In this document: positions 31,758 through 40,068 of the stretch, one piece after another
How positions within the stretch are numbered: position 1 is the stretch's first letter
How the letters are laid out: the number at the start of each line of letters is the position of its first letter
From: an uncultured Collinsella sp.
GTDB taxonomy: Bacteria; Actinomycetota; Coriobacteriia; Coriobacteriales; Coriobacteriaceae
DNA: 40,352 nt
Assembly (NCBI GenBank): GCA_902470365.1
Contig: CABRFZ010000023.1
Coordinates: 1 to 40,352 of the forward strand
Direction: 5' to 3'
The notes under the pieces: generated by a model
What the model was told of the DNA's origin: nothing
The model's database searches: none
What the model saw: the letters and a program-made list of their open reading frames with translations, nothing else
Program-made: the position numbers and the translations under genes

Positions 31758-33905
31758 TTACTTCCCCTGTACCATGGTGAGCGAGATCTTCTTGCGGTCG
31801 CGATCGACCTTTTCGACCCACACCTTGACCGTGTCACCGACGCGCACCACGTCGCTCGGGTGCTTGACAAAGCGGTTGGCTAGCTTTGAGATATGCACGA
31901 GGCCGTCCTGGTGCACGCCCACGTCGACGAAGGCGCCAAAGTCCACAACGTTGCGCACCGTGCCCTTGAGTTCCATGCCGGGCTCCAGGTCATCGATGGA
32001 AAGCGCCGAGCGGCTAAAGACCACCTCGGGCGCGTCGTCTCGCGGGTCGCGGCCGGGCTTTTTGAGCTCGTTGACGATGTCGATGAGCGTGAGGGTGCCG
32101 CAGTCCAGGTCGCTTGCCAGCGCCGAGATACTGCCCAGGCGGCGCTCGATGTCGGGCACGCCGCCGCGGCTGAGTTCACTGGCCGCCACACCGGCGCGCT
32201 CCAGGACGGATGTGGCCACCTCGTAGCTCTCGGGGTGGACGCTTGTCGCGTCGAGCGGGTTCTTGCCACCGCTGATGCGCAAAAAGCCCGCGGCGTTGAG
32301 ATATGCCTTGGGTCCCAGCTTGGGGACCTTCTTAAGCTGACGGCGATCGGTAAAGGCGCCGTTTTCCTCGCGGTAGGCCACGATGTTTTTGGCCACGCTC
32401 GGCGTGATGCCCGATACGTATCCCAGTAGGCTCGCGCTCGCGGTATTCACGTCGACGCCTACGTGGTTGACGACGTCCTCCACCACGTGGCCCAGAGTGC
32501 GCGAGAGCTCGGCCTGGTCAAGGTCGTGCTGGTACTGGCCCACGCCGATAGACTGGGGCGGAATCTTGACGAGCTCTGCTAGCGGGTCTTGCAGGCGACG
32601 GCCCAGGCTCATGGCACCACGCACGGTGACGTCCAGGTCGGGATATTCCTGGCTGGCGAGCTCGGAGGCGGAGTACACCGACGCGCCGGCTTCGTTAACG
32701 ATGGTGTAGCGAAGGCTGGGCGCCTGCTCGGCAATGAACTCCGAGACGACTTCCTCGGTCTCGCGGCTGGCGGTGCCGTTGCCGATGACGATGGTGTTGA
32801 CGCTGTCCTTTTTGACGAGGCGGGCGAGCTCGCGCTTGGTGCCGGCGACGTCGTGGCGCGGCTTGGTGGGGTAGACCACGCCGTGGTCGAGCAGCTTGCC
32901 GGTCTCGTCCATAACGGCGACCTTGCAGCCGGTGCGGTATCCCGGATCGAGCGCGAGCACGCGGGCACCGCGCACGGGGCGTGCCGAGAGCAGGCCCTCG
33001 AGATTCTTGGCAAAGACGTTGATGGCCTCGGTCTGCGCACGGACGGTGAGTTTGGCGCGGGCCTCGCGCTCAAGCGAGGGGGCCATGAGGCGCTTGTAAC
33101 CGTCGGCGATGGCGGCATCGAAGGTGGGAGCAAACACGCCCTGGCGGCGGGGCCAGCGGCTGCCGAGGCGTGCCGTGGCGGCGGCGCCGTCGACGTTCAC
33201 GCGCACGCGGAGCTTGCCCTCGCGCTCACCGCGGTCGATAGCCAGCACGCGGTGGTTGGGTATACGGCGCAGCGGCTCGTCATAGCTGTAGTACGGCTCG
33301 TAGGGGGTCTTCTCGGCGGGGTCGGTGGCCTCGACGACGATGTCGGCGGTGTTTTGCGTAAAGGCGCGCAGGTCGGCGACGTTCTCGGGGTCCTCGGCCA
33401 CCGTCTCGGCCACGATGTCCGCCGCGCCGGCGAGCGCCTTCTCGGGCGTGTCGAAGCCGGCTTCCTCGTTGACGTAGGCCGCGGCGGCGTCGAGTGCGCT
33501 GCCCTTGGCCGAGGCCTGCATGATGATCATGTTGGCGAGCGGCTCCAGGCCTGCTTCGCGGGCCTTCTGCGCGCGGGTCATGCGCTTTTTGCGGTAGGGC
33601 TTGTAGAGGTCCTCGACACGCTGGAGCTGTGTGGCCTCGCGAATCTGCTGCTCGAGCTCGGGCGTGAGCTTGCCCTGGGCGTCGATGAGCAGAATGACGT
33701 CCTCTTTACGCTGCTCAAGATTGCGCAGGTAGGACAGACGCTCGTCGAGTGTGCGCAGGGCGACGTCGTCCATGCCGCCCGTGGCTTCCTTGCGGTAGCG
33801 CGAGATAAAGGGGATGGTGTTGCCCTCGTCGATGAGCTTGACGGCTGCCTCGATGTTGGCGGCCTTAAGGTTGAGCTCGTGGGCAAGCTGGGCGATAAGA
33901 TCCAT
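31758..33905 (-). CDS. tex: Tex family RNA-binding transcription accessory protein
   Basis: A 715-residue cytoplasmic protein with the full Tex order. It has an N-terminal helical domain (MDLIAQLAHELNL, then FISRYRKEATGGMDD), a YqgF/RNase H-like domain (VLALDPGYRTGCKVAVMDETG and TIVIGNGTASRETE), helix-hairpin-helix segments (SVGVGQYQHD-like GVGQYQHDLD, then LLGYVSGITPSVAKNIVAYRE), and a C-terminal S1 RNA-binding domain (ELKGTVRNVVDFGAFVDVGVHQDGLVHIS). Length is close to the usual 700-780. Tex proteins bind nucleic acid and associate with transcription; the exact role varies. ATG 33905 has AAGGAG five bases upstream. The gene stands alone. Confidence 0.95.
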   Translation of the reverse strand: MDLIAQLAHELNLKAANIEAAVKLIDEGNTIPFISRYRKEATGGMDDVALRTLDERLSYLRNLEQRKEDVILLIDAQGKLTPELEQQIREATQLQRVEDLYKPYRKKRMTRAQKAREAGLEPLANMIIMQASAKGSALDAAAAYVNEEAGFDTPEKALAGAADIVAETVAEDPENVADLRAFTQNTADIVVEATDPAEKTPYEPYYSYDEPLRRIPNHRVLAIDRGEREGKLRVRVNVDGAAATARLGSRWPRRQGVFAPTFDAAIADGYKRLMAPSLEREARAKLTVRAQTEAINVFAKNLEGLLSARPVRGARVLALDPGYRTGCKVAVMDETGKLLDHGVVYPTKPRHDVAGTKRELARLVKKDSVNTIVIGNGTASRETEEVVSEFIAEQAPSLRYTIVNEAGASVYSASELASQEYPDLDVTVRGAMSLGRRLQDPLAELVKIPPQSIGVGQYQHDLDQAELSRTLGHVVEDVVNHVGVDVNTASASLLGYVSGITPSVAKNIVAYREENGAFTDRRQLKKVPKLGPKAYLNAAGFLRISGGKNPLDATSVHPESYEVATSVLERAGVAASELSRGGVPDIERRLGSISALASDLDCGTLTLIDIVNELKKPGRDPRDDAPEVVFSRSALSIDDLEPGMELKGTVRNVVDFGAFVDVGVHQDGLVHISKLANRFVKHPSDVVRVGDTVKVWVEKVDRDRKKISLTMVQGK

Positions 33906-33987
33906 GGGACTCCTTGCATTTAAGGTGCGTTTGCAGCACAGAGCTACCAAGGATACCACCCGTTTCAAAAGACTGTTTTGGTCCCTC

Positions 33988-34147
33988 GCCACGAAAACGA
34001 CCTATCTACTACGTTCAAACCGTATGGGTCGACCATCCCCCGGTTTTCCGAGAATACGCAAGCCGTTTACCTGCGGTTTTTATTTCGCGAAATTCGGTAT
34101 GGTTGAGGGTGGTCGGTTAAACGTAGTAGATAGGCCCATTTCGTGGC
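33988..34147 (-). repeat. 160-bp inverted-repeat element, copy B
   Basis: The reverse complement aligns end to end with 5248-5407: GCCACGAAA and CTACTACGTTTAACCGACC at one end, ACGTAGTAGAT and TTTTCGTGGC at the other, and AAAACCGCAGGTA and ATGGTCGACCC in the middle. Orientation is opposite to copy A. It lies between the tex start and the Gfo/Idh gene end. 34148-34213 holds nothing recognised. Confidence 0.75.
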
Positions 34148-34213
34148 GAACGAATCAGGCCGAGGTGCAAAATAGACCCCGCCCCAGAAAAATCGTCGGC
34201 AAGGTAGCAAAAG

Positions 34214-34243
34214 GCCCCGCGGGCAGGAGGCTGCTCGCGGGGC
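34214..34243 (-). terminator. Terminator of SDR-MFS-Gfo/Idh operon
   Basis: A 13-bp GC-rich stem with one G-T pair (34214-34226 with 34231-34243) and a 4-base loop lies 71 bases after the Gfo/Idh stop. On the minus strand it is followed by CCTTTTGC. Confidence 0.7.
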
Positions 34244-34314
34244 AAAGAAGAGGGGCTTATCGGTGGCGGACCAAGGCGCTCGGCGGGGAGTTTGCCGCGG
34301 TCCGCCCTAAGGCA

Positions 34315-35355
34315 TTACAGCTCGACGAGCTGGCCGGTCTCGGCGGCCTCTTTGATAGCGTTGAGAAGTGTGAGCGTCTTAACGTTGTCGGCGGGGGTCA
34401 CGACGGGCTCGACCTCGCGGCGGACAACCTTCACAAAGTGCTTGAGCTGCATCTTGTGCGGCAGCGCCGGGTCGACGGCCGGAATCTCCATCTGCAGCGG
34501 CTTGTGCCAGTTGGAGGCGCCGTCGTAGGAGAACTGGTGCAGGCGGGGCAGCGAAAGAGCACCCTTAGTGCCGCCGATAAAGTAGGCGTCGGCGTCGAAG
34601 GGGCGGTACTGCGGGTCCTCGCGAGCGGTTGCCTCCCAGTTCCAGGGGCTGGCGGTGGCGTCGGAGATGGTCATGCTTGCGAGCGCGCCATCGGCAAAAC
34701 GGACGTTGACCACGGCGGAGTCCTCGGTCTCAAAACCGCGGGCGGCGCTGGACTGCATACCCTGGACGGCAACAGGCTCGCCCAGCAGATAGCGGAGCAG
34801 GTCGACGTCGTGAACCAGGTTGACCAGGATCGGGCCGGCACCCTTCTTGCGGCGCCACTCGACATCGAAATACTCGTCATTCTTATAGATCATGTAGTGG
34901 AAGCTCGACACGGTGAGCTTGCCCAGCTCGCCGGACTCGATGATCTCCTTGGCCTTGTTGACGAAGGGGTTGTGGCGACGGTGCTGACCTACGAGCACGG
35001 GCACGCCGGCGGTCTCGGCCTCGGCGGCGAAGGCCTGGGCATCCTCGAGATCGTTGGAGATCGGCTTTTCGATCAACGGCACGATATTGCGCTTCACAGC
35101 CTCGCGGGCAACGCCCAGGTGCAAGTCGTTGGGGGTGGCGATAATGACGGCCTCGGGCTTGACCTCGTCCATCATCTGGGCGGGATCGGTAAAGAACGGC
35201 ACGCCGGCGGCCTCGGCCGTGGCGCGGGCGCCCTCAAAGGCGTCGGCGATGGCGACGAGCTCGGCCTCGGGCTCCTCGGTGACAAAGCGGATGTGGTTGC
35301 GGCCCATGGCGCCGGCGCCGATAACGGCAATGCGGACGGGGTTGAGCTCAGACAT
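34315..35355 (-). CDS. Gfo/Idh/MocA family oxidoreductase
   Basis: A 346-residue NAD(P)-dependent dehydrogenase. The N-terminal Rossmann domain has IAVIGAGAMGRNH (Gly motif 13-18), an acidic D38 after the second strand favouring NAD, and IATPNDLHL. The family motif LIEKPIS (E96-K97-P98, catalytic Lys) is followed by VGQHRRHNPFV and a C-terminal beta-sheet domain with LVNLVHDVDLLRYLLGE, where D/H residues contact the substrate. Members oxidise sugars, inositols or sugar acids. AAGGAG lies six bases before ATG 35355. It is third in a minus-strand group after an SDR and an MFS transporter, with the divergent LysR gene, so it likely acts on the same imported compound. Confidence 0.92.
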   Translation of the reverse strand: MSELNPVRIAVIGAGAMGRNHIRFVTEEPEAELVAIADAFEGARATAEAAGVPFFTDPAQMMDEVKPEAVIIATPNDLHLGVAREAVKRNIVPLIEKPISNDLEDAQAFAAEAETAGVPVLVGQHRRHNPFVNKAKEIIESGELGKLTVSSFHYMIYKNDEYFDVEWRRKKGAGPILVNLVHDVDLLRYLLGEPVAVQGMQSSAARGFETEDSAVVNVRFADGALASMTISDATASPWNWEATAREDPQYRPFDADAYFIGGTKGALSLPRLHQFSYDGASNWHKPLQMEIPAVDPALPHKMQLKHFVKVVRREVEPVVTPADNVKTLTLLNAIKEAAETGQLVEL

Positions 35356-35385
35356 TTCGACTCCTTAATATTGTTGACCGGTGGA

Positions 35386-35416
35386 ATGTGACAAAGGGAC
35401 TGTCCCTTTGTCACAT
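35386..35416. repeat. AAAGGGACTGTCCCTTT palindrome, copy 2
   Basis: A 31-base palindrome: 15-bp arms around one central base, containing GACAAAGGGACTGTCCCTTT. It lies between the MFS stop and the Gfo/Idh start on the minus strand and could be an internal terminator, processing site or operator. Confidence 0.6.
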
Positions 35417-35424
35417 CGGTAAAA

Positions 35425-36681
35425 CTAGGCGGACTTCTTCTTGCTGTCGGAGACCATCATGTAGACGGTGAGCACGACGGCGATGGCGGCGATCACAATG
35501 GCGCCGTAGAAGGACTGCTGGTAGGCGGCGCTGCCGGCCTCGGCGTGATACAGCACGGCGGTGATGGGCTGGCTGATCCAGGTGGAAGCGGCATAACCCA
35601 AAAACATGATGCCGTAGTTGACGCCGATGTTGCTGGTACCAAAGGCGCCACCGGTGAGCGGCGGGTAGATGACGAGCAGGGCGCCAAAGCTAAAGCCGAG
35701 CAGAGCGAGCGCCACAAAGAACATGGCCTGCGTAAAGCTCATCGACATGATGACGAGTGCGACGATGGTGACGACAAGGCTGATGAGCAGCGACTTATAG
35801 GCGCCGAGCTTGTCGATGATCTGGCCAAAGGACAGACGGCCGACCAGGTTGGCGCAGGTGTTGACGGAGACCACCACACCGCCGAGGGCGACGGCCGCGG
35901 CGCTCGTGGGGTCGGCGAAGAGCTGAACGGCGGCGATGGAGGCAACCTTGCCCACGAGCAGGGTGCCCGCGGTGGCGGCAAAGGCGAAGGTGACGATGAG
36001 GACCCAGAAGCGCGGGGTCTTGACCATCTCGCCCGGGGTGAGGTCGCCGAAGGTGCCAGCGTGCGCGCCGCCCTTGGGGGCCTCGAAGCCCTCGGGCAGC
36101 CAACCGGCCTCGGGGGCCTTCAGGAACAGGGCGGAGGCGGCGATCGTCACAAAGAAGATGACGCCGAGCGCCTTAAGGGCGCCAAAGATGCCCAGGCTCG
36201 GGATGAGCAGCGAGGCGAGCACCGGGGACAGCACGGCGGGACCGGCGGTCGAAGCGGCCAGAGTGATGCCGGAGGCGAGACCCTTCTTGTCGATGAACCA
36301 CTTTTGGCCGGTGGTGAGCGCGGGGTTGTAGCCCAGGCCGTTGCCGATGGCGGCGACGAGCGAGAACCACAGGTAGAACTGCCACGGCTCGGTGACGGTG
36401 CCGGACATGAACCAGCCCAGGCCGTAGCACGCGGCGGCGGCGATCACGACGTTGCGCGGGCCGATCTTATCGGAGATGCGGCCGGCGAAGATGCCCGTCA
36501 CGGCCATGATGGTCTGAAAGACCGGGAAGGCCCAGGTAAGAGCGCTGGACCACTCGGGGTAGACGGCGAGCAGGTTCTTGCTCACGACGGAATACAGCGC
36601 GATGGAGCTGATGAAGAACATGGTGACGCACGCGGCGGAAAGCACGACGGCGCGACCCTTGTTGGAGTTGGTGGAAGCCAT
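35425..36681 (-). CDS. MFS transporter, OFA-like
   Basis: A 418-residue inner-membrane transporter of the major facilitator superfamily with 12 predicted helices. The first is AVVLSAACVTMFFISSIALYS. The loop 2-3 motif reads GRISDKIGPRN, loop 4 carries GYNPALTTGQKWFIDKKGLASG, and the loop 8-9 repeat is GRLSFGQIIDKLGAYK. The GLGYNPALTTGQKWF and ASGITLAASTAGPAV patterns resemble the oxalate/formate antiporter (OFA) group, which often carries carboxylates. It lies 66 bases after the SDR gene and 69 before the Gfo/Idh gene. Start ATG 36681 has only a weak AAAGAG site, so translation may depend on coupling. The substrate is inferred to be the pathway compound; its identity is unknown. Confidence 0.9.
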   Translation of the reverse strand: MASTNSNKGRAVVLSAACVTMFFISSIALYSVVSKNLLAVYPEWSSALTWAFPVFQTIMAVTGIFAGRISDKIGPRNVVIAAAACYGLGWFMSGTVTEPWQFYLWFSLVAAIGNGLGYNPALTTGQKWFIDKKGLASGITLAASTAGPAVLSPVLASLLIPSLGIFGALKALGVIFFVTIAASALFLKAPEAGWLPEGFEAPKGGAHAGTFGDLTPGEMVKTPRFWVLIVTFAFAATAGTLLVGKVASIAAVQLFADPTSAAAVALGGVVVSVNTCANLVGRLSFGQIIDKLGAYKSLLISLVVTIVALVIMSMSFTQAMFFVALALLGFSFGALLVIYPPLTGGAFGTSNIGVNYGIMFLGYAASTWISQPITAVLYHAEAGSAAYQQSFYGAIVIAAIAVVLTVYMMVSDSKKKSA

Positions 36682-36747
36682 TGGACTCTTTCTAATCGAT
36701 ACGGGGGAGGAACAGGCGTGTCTGCGGGTCCTCCCTGTCGGGTTGGT

Positions 36748-37629
36748 TTACTGGTCAGTCGGCTTGGCGACGCCGGACTCATCGGACCAGAGCTCGACAC
36801 CCTTGTTCTTAAGGTAGTTGTCGGCATAGGCGCGACGGCCGCCGGGCTTGGCGGTGAGGTCGCCCATCATGTTGGAGAAGCCGCCGTCGACCTTGATGGC
36901 GTCGCCGGTGGTAAAGTCCGAGCGCTTGGACGCCAGGAACATGACGGCGTTGGCGATATCGCTGACCTCGCCGATGCGGCGCGTGGCGATCAGGCGGCTG
37001 CGGCTCTTTTCGACCTCGGGGTCGGCGTAGAAGTTGGCCGACATCGGGGTCTTAACGAAGCAAGGCTCGACGCAGTTGGAGCGGACGCCGTAGGGGCCCC
37101 ACTCGGCGGCGAGCATCTTGGACATCATGTTGACGCCGGCCTTGGTGGAGCTGTACACGCCCGAGAACGTCTCGGGGGAGTGGCTGGCAACGGTCGAGAT
37201 GTGCACCAGGCGGCCCTGGCCGGTCTTGATCATCTCGCGACCAAAGCGCTGCGAGGTGATGAAGTAACCGGTGAGGTTGACGTTGAGCACCTGCTCCCAG
37301 TCGCTCAGCGGCAGGTCCTCCATGGCGGCGAAGCGCAGGATGCCGGCGGTGTTGACGAGGACGTCGACGCGGCCGAAGTCGGTGATGGTGGCGTCGACGG
37401 CGGCCTGAACCTCGGCCTCATCGGTGGCGTTCATCTTGTAACCCTCGGCGTGGATGCCAAACTCGGCGGCGAGGTCGGCGGCTGCGGCCTTGACCTTTTC
37501 CTCGTCCAGGTCGAGCAGGACGACGTTGGCGCCGTTGCGGGCGAACTCGCGGCAAATCTCGACGCCCATACCGCCGAGCGCGCCAGTCACGGCGCAGACA
37601 TCGCCCTCGAGCTTAAGCCAATTGCTCAT
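36748..37629 (-). CDS. SDR family oxidoreductase
   Basis: A 293-residue short-chain dehydrogenase/reductase of the classical type. Cofactor motif is TGALGGMG (15-22). LLDLDEEK after the second strand, with Asp, suggests NAD(H). LVNTAG corresponds to the NNAG motif, the catalytic Ser is in HISTVASHS, and Y159-x3-K163 is YSSTK. SNCVEPCFVKTPM and TGDAIKVDGGF follow. A C-terminal extension of about 35 residues (KPGGRRAYADNYLKNKG onward) is beyond the usual 250. It is first in the operon with the MFS and Gfo/Idh genes and divergent from a LysR regulator. It probably oxidises an alcohol group of the imported compound; closest known roles are polyol or sugar-acid dehydrogenases. Confidence 0.92.
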   Translation of the reverse strand: MSNWLKLEGDVCAVTGALGGMGVEICREFARNGANVVLLDLDEEKVKAAAADLAAEFGIHAEGYKMNATDEAEVQAAVDATITDFGRVDVLVNTAGILRFAAMEDLPLSDWEQVLNVNLTGYFITSQRFGREMIKTGQGRLVHISTVASHSPETFSGVYSSTKAGVNMMSKMLAAEWGPYGVRSNCVEPCFVKTPMSANFYADPEVEKSRSRLIATRRIGEVSDIANAVMFLASKRSDFTTGDAIKVDGGFSNMMGDLTAKPGGRRAYADNYLKNKGVELWSDESGVAKPTDQ

Positions 37630-37700
37630 AGGAACTTCCCTTCTTGTGCCTCCCGGTGGGTCGCTCCCATTAACCGACCCACGTGGTTTTCGCTGGTTAT

Positions 37701-37775
37701 CGTATGCTTTGCATTTGCGCAGGTGAATTGCATATTTGTTAGAATGGCGTTAACCGTAGGTTTACACTGTGCGAT
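37701..37775. promoter_or_regulatory. Candidate operator/promoter region between SDR and LysR
   Basis: The 233-base gap between divergent starts contains repeated TGCAT/ATGCA blocks: TATGCTTTGCATTTGCG at 37703-37719 and AATTGCATATT at 37727-37737. It also has TTTACA at 37761. On the minus strand TGTAAA-17-TCTAAC is a weak promoter for the SDR operon. LysR-type proteins usually bind such T-N11-A dyads between divergent genes. Binding here is inference. Confidence 0.35.
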
Positions 37776-37862
37776 GCAGTTTTTTCTCAATTGAGCGCGT
37801 GACCTGCCAAAACGACCCCCTTCGGCAGTTCATTGCCATGCGTCTGGAAACGGGAGATTGAC

Positions 37863-38741
37863 GTGTACGATCGACGACTCGAGGCCATATCGGCCGCCGC
37901 GGAGCTGGGAAGCTTCTCGCGTGCGGCGGCAAAATTGCGCGTGTCGACCCCGGCGCTCGTCAAGCAGGTGTCGGGCTTCGAGGCCGAGTTTGGCATCACG
38001 TTGTTCGAGCGCTCGCATTCGGGCGTCAAGGTGACGCCGGCGGGTGCGTTACTGGTAGATGACGCGCGCTCGATCATGCGGCAGTCCGAGGACGCGCTGC
38101 GCCGCTCCCGACGCGCGGCGGGCGATGGCGGGGCCGTGCGTCTGGGTGTGTCGATGATGTGTCCGGGGCACCAGACGCTGTCGATGTGGACGGGCATCCA
38201 TGATCTGGAACCGTCGCTACGATTTGAGATCGTGCCGGTAAGCGACCTCTACGACGAACGCGAATCCGTCATGCGCAGCTTGGGCCGCGAGGTCGATGTG
38301 GTGCAGTCGAGTTTTTCTACCCCACGCTGGGGCGACGCCTGCCAAAAGCTCCGCATCGTTAACGTGCCGTTTTATATCGACCTGCCGCGCACGAGCCCGC
38401 TGGCTCGCAAGACACGCATTACGGTTGCCGACCTGGAGGGCATGCGCCTGCGCGTGCTCCGTCACGGCAACGACGCAATGGACAGCCTGCGCATCGACCT
38501 TCTGGCCGACGGCGGCGTTGACGTGATCGACGTGGACAGCTTTGACTTTGCGCTCTTTAACGAGGCGGAGGAAAAGGGCGACGCGGTGCTCACCTGCGGG
38601 GCGTGGTCGGGGGTGCACCCGGCCTTTGTGGGCGTGCCGTTCCTGTGCGGTCGCGAGGTGCCAGTCTTTCTGCACTATCCGCTCGAGCCCACCCTCCAAG
38701 TACAAAAATTCGTCAACGCCATGGCCCAACTCCTCAAGTAG
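37863..38741 (+). CDS. LysR-type transcriptional regulator
   Basis: A 292-residue LysR-family regulator. The N-terminal winged helix-turn-helix covers residues 1-60 (YDRRLEAISAAAELGSFSRAAAKLRVSTPALVKQVSGFEAEFGITLFERS). A linker helix follows, and from about residue 90 comes the periplasmic-binding-like effector domain (AVRLGVSMMCPG, FEIVPVSD, VDVVQSSFS, VPFYIDLPRTSPLA). The effector is probably the substrate of the neighbouring pathway. The start is GTG 37863, with GGGAG six bases upstream. It is divergent from the SDR-MFS-Gfo/Idh operon, the usual position for a LysR activator and its target. The helix-turn-helix varies from the commonest form (VSTPALVKQVSGFE), but not unusually so. Confidence 0.9.
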   Translation: MYDRRLEAISAAAELGSFSRAAAKLRVSTPALVKQVSGFEAEFGITLFERSHSGVKVTPAGALLVDDARSIMRQSEDALRRSRRAAGDGGAVRLGVSMMCPGHQTLSMWTGIHDLEPSLRFEIVPVSDLYDERESVMRSLGREVDVVQSSFSTPRWGDACQKLRIVNVPFYIDLPRTSPLARKTRITVADLEGMRLRVLRHGNDAMDSLRIDLLADGGVDVIDVDSFDFALFNEAEEKGDAVLTCGAWSGVHPAFVGVPFLCGREVPVFLHYPLEPTLQVQKFVNAMAQLLK

Positions 38742-38751
38742 CCAAAAGAGT

Positions 38752-38771
38752 CCCGTCCCAAATTAGCTACC
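38752..38771 (+). repeat. 20-base repeat also found before SRP RNA
   Basis: CCCGTCCCAAATTAGCTACC is identical to 5498-5517 next to the SRP RNA promoter. It lies between the LysR stop and the convergent GGDEF gene and may be the remnant of the same inverted-repeat element. Confidence 0.6.
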
Positions 38772-38784
38772 CTTTGCTACGGGT

Positions 38785-39876
38785 TTAGCGGTCCTCGCGT
38801 TGCGGCCCGGCCGCCTCGGCTGTCTTTACGCGGTTCTTGTCGATGTACATGTTTTTGTCGGCCTGGGAAAAGAGCTCGCGCATCGTAGGCGGTTCATCAA
38901 AATCACTGGAAAGCGCGTAACCCACCGCATAGCTAATAGGCATGTCGGGATGAGCCTCGGAATACTCGTTCACGTTTGCACGAACCCGAGTAAGACAGGA
39001 CTCAACGGCAGCTCGATCGGTATCTCGCAGCACCGCGATAAACTCATCGCCGCCGTCGCGGCCCACAAAGCAGGTCTCCGACGCCACGCGCCCCAGCTGC
39101 TGGGCAAAAGAACGGATGTATTCGTCGCCCTTCTCGTGGCCGAAGCTGTTATTGACCGTATGCAGATTGTTAAGGTCGAAGACGCACACCGCAACGGGCG
39201 CCTCCGCGGAGACAGGCTGCTCCTGCCCCAAGACCTCCTCGCACTTGTTCTTGTTGGGCAGTCCTGTGGCTTCGTCGAGATAGACTTTGTTCTGCAGTTC
39301 GCGATTGAGCGCGGCAGTTCGCACCGCGCGAACAAGTTCGACCGCAAAGGTCGCCACCAAGCCCACGATGTCGATGATCACCAGGCCCTCGAGATAGTTG
39401 AGCGCCGACGCCTTCTCCTGAGAGTAGTCCTCTGCGAGTCGCGTAGCATCGTCGCAAATGCCAAAGAACTCCTCGCTCATGGAGATGATGTCGGTGTTCT
39501 CATAGCCGACTTCGCGCACGCGGCTGATCTCGGCGCAAAGCTCATCATAATAATTTGCAAGCTCGGTCATTTTTACCTGATACTCATCGTCGTCGAGACG
39601 GACGAGGTTGAGGTCGTCACTTCCGTAACGCAAACCGTTGATGTATGAATCCACGGCTTTGAGCAGGTCATCTTGAGGCTGGCCCGCATCCTCGAGCTTA
39701 ACGATTCGCTGCGTGGTACCGCGCACCAGACCGGCGTAGTTGACCACACGCGCCGTGCCCTGGATATCGGAGACGAGCAGCATAACATTGATGAAGAAGA
39801 AGATGAGAACTGCCGTGAGCACCATCATGAGCAGGCGCACCGCCTGGCCGGCCTTCTTGGTGACAGAAGTATTCAC
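38785..39876 (-). CDS. Membrane GGDEF protein (diguanylate cyclase)
   Basis: A 363-residue membrane protein. Helix 1 (about 14-36, LLMMVLTAVLIFFFINVMLLV) and helix 2 (about 165-185, LEGLVIIDIVGLVATFAVEL) flank an extracellular four-helix-type sensor region of about 125 residues (ARVVNYAGLVRGTTQRIVKLE). The GGDEF domain follows (about 200-355) with DEATGLPNKNKCEE, FDLNNLHTVNNSFGHEKGDEYI and the intact active-site loop GRDGGDEFIAV (about 274-278), so it should make cyclic-di-GMP from GTP. The inhibitory RxxD site expected five residues before GGDEF is not seen. The start is GTG 39876, with AGGGGAG seven bases upstream. No c-di-GMP effector lies nearby. Confidence 0.9.
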   Translation of the reverse strand: MNTSVTKKAGQAVRLLMMVLTAVLIFFFINVMLLVSDIQGTARVVNYAGLVRGTTQRIVKLEDAGQPQDDLLKAVDSYINGLRYGSDDLNLVRLDDDEYQVKMTELANYYDELCAEISRVREVGYENTDIISMSEEFFGICDDATRLAEDYSQEKASALNYLEGLVIIDIVGLVATFAVELVRAVRTAALNRELQNKVYLDEATGLPNKNKCEEVLGQEQPVSAEAPVAVCVFDLNNLHTVNNSFGHEKGDEYIRSFAQQLGRVASETCFVGRDGGDEFIAVLRDTDRAAVESCLTRVRANVNEYSEAHPDMPISYAVGYALSSDFDEPPTMRELFSQADKNMYIDKNRVKTAEAAGPQREDR

Positions 39877-40068
39877 AAGTTCACTCCCCTAAATGACAAA
39901 AGAACAGGTAGCACGCAGTGTGCTGAAATTCATGGGTGGTTAACTCTACCATATGGGCCAGCAGCCTCAAACTGCAGCAGACGCTCGTCCAAATTGGCGT
40001 GACGCTTGCCTTGTTGTTCTTGACCTGGCCGCGCTATCGGACATGCTTCTGGTCTTGGATCACCATGG

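Noticed and set aside
35545..37794. Plus-strand open frame of 749 codons opposite the MFS and SDR genes
   Set aside because: Antisense shadow: Gly/Asp/Glu/His-rich translation without motifs, covering two genes with intact signatures and their intergenic gap.
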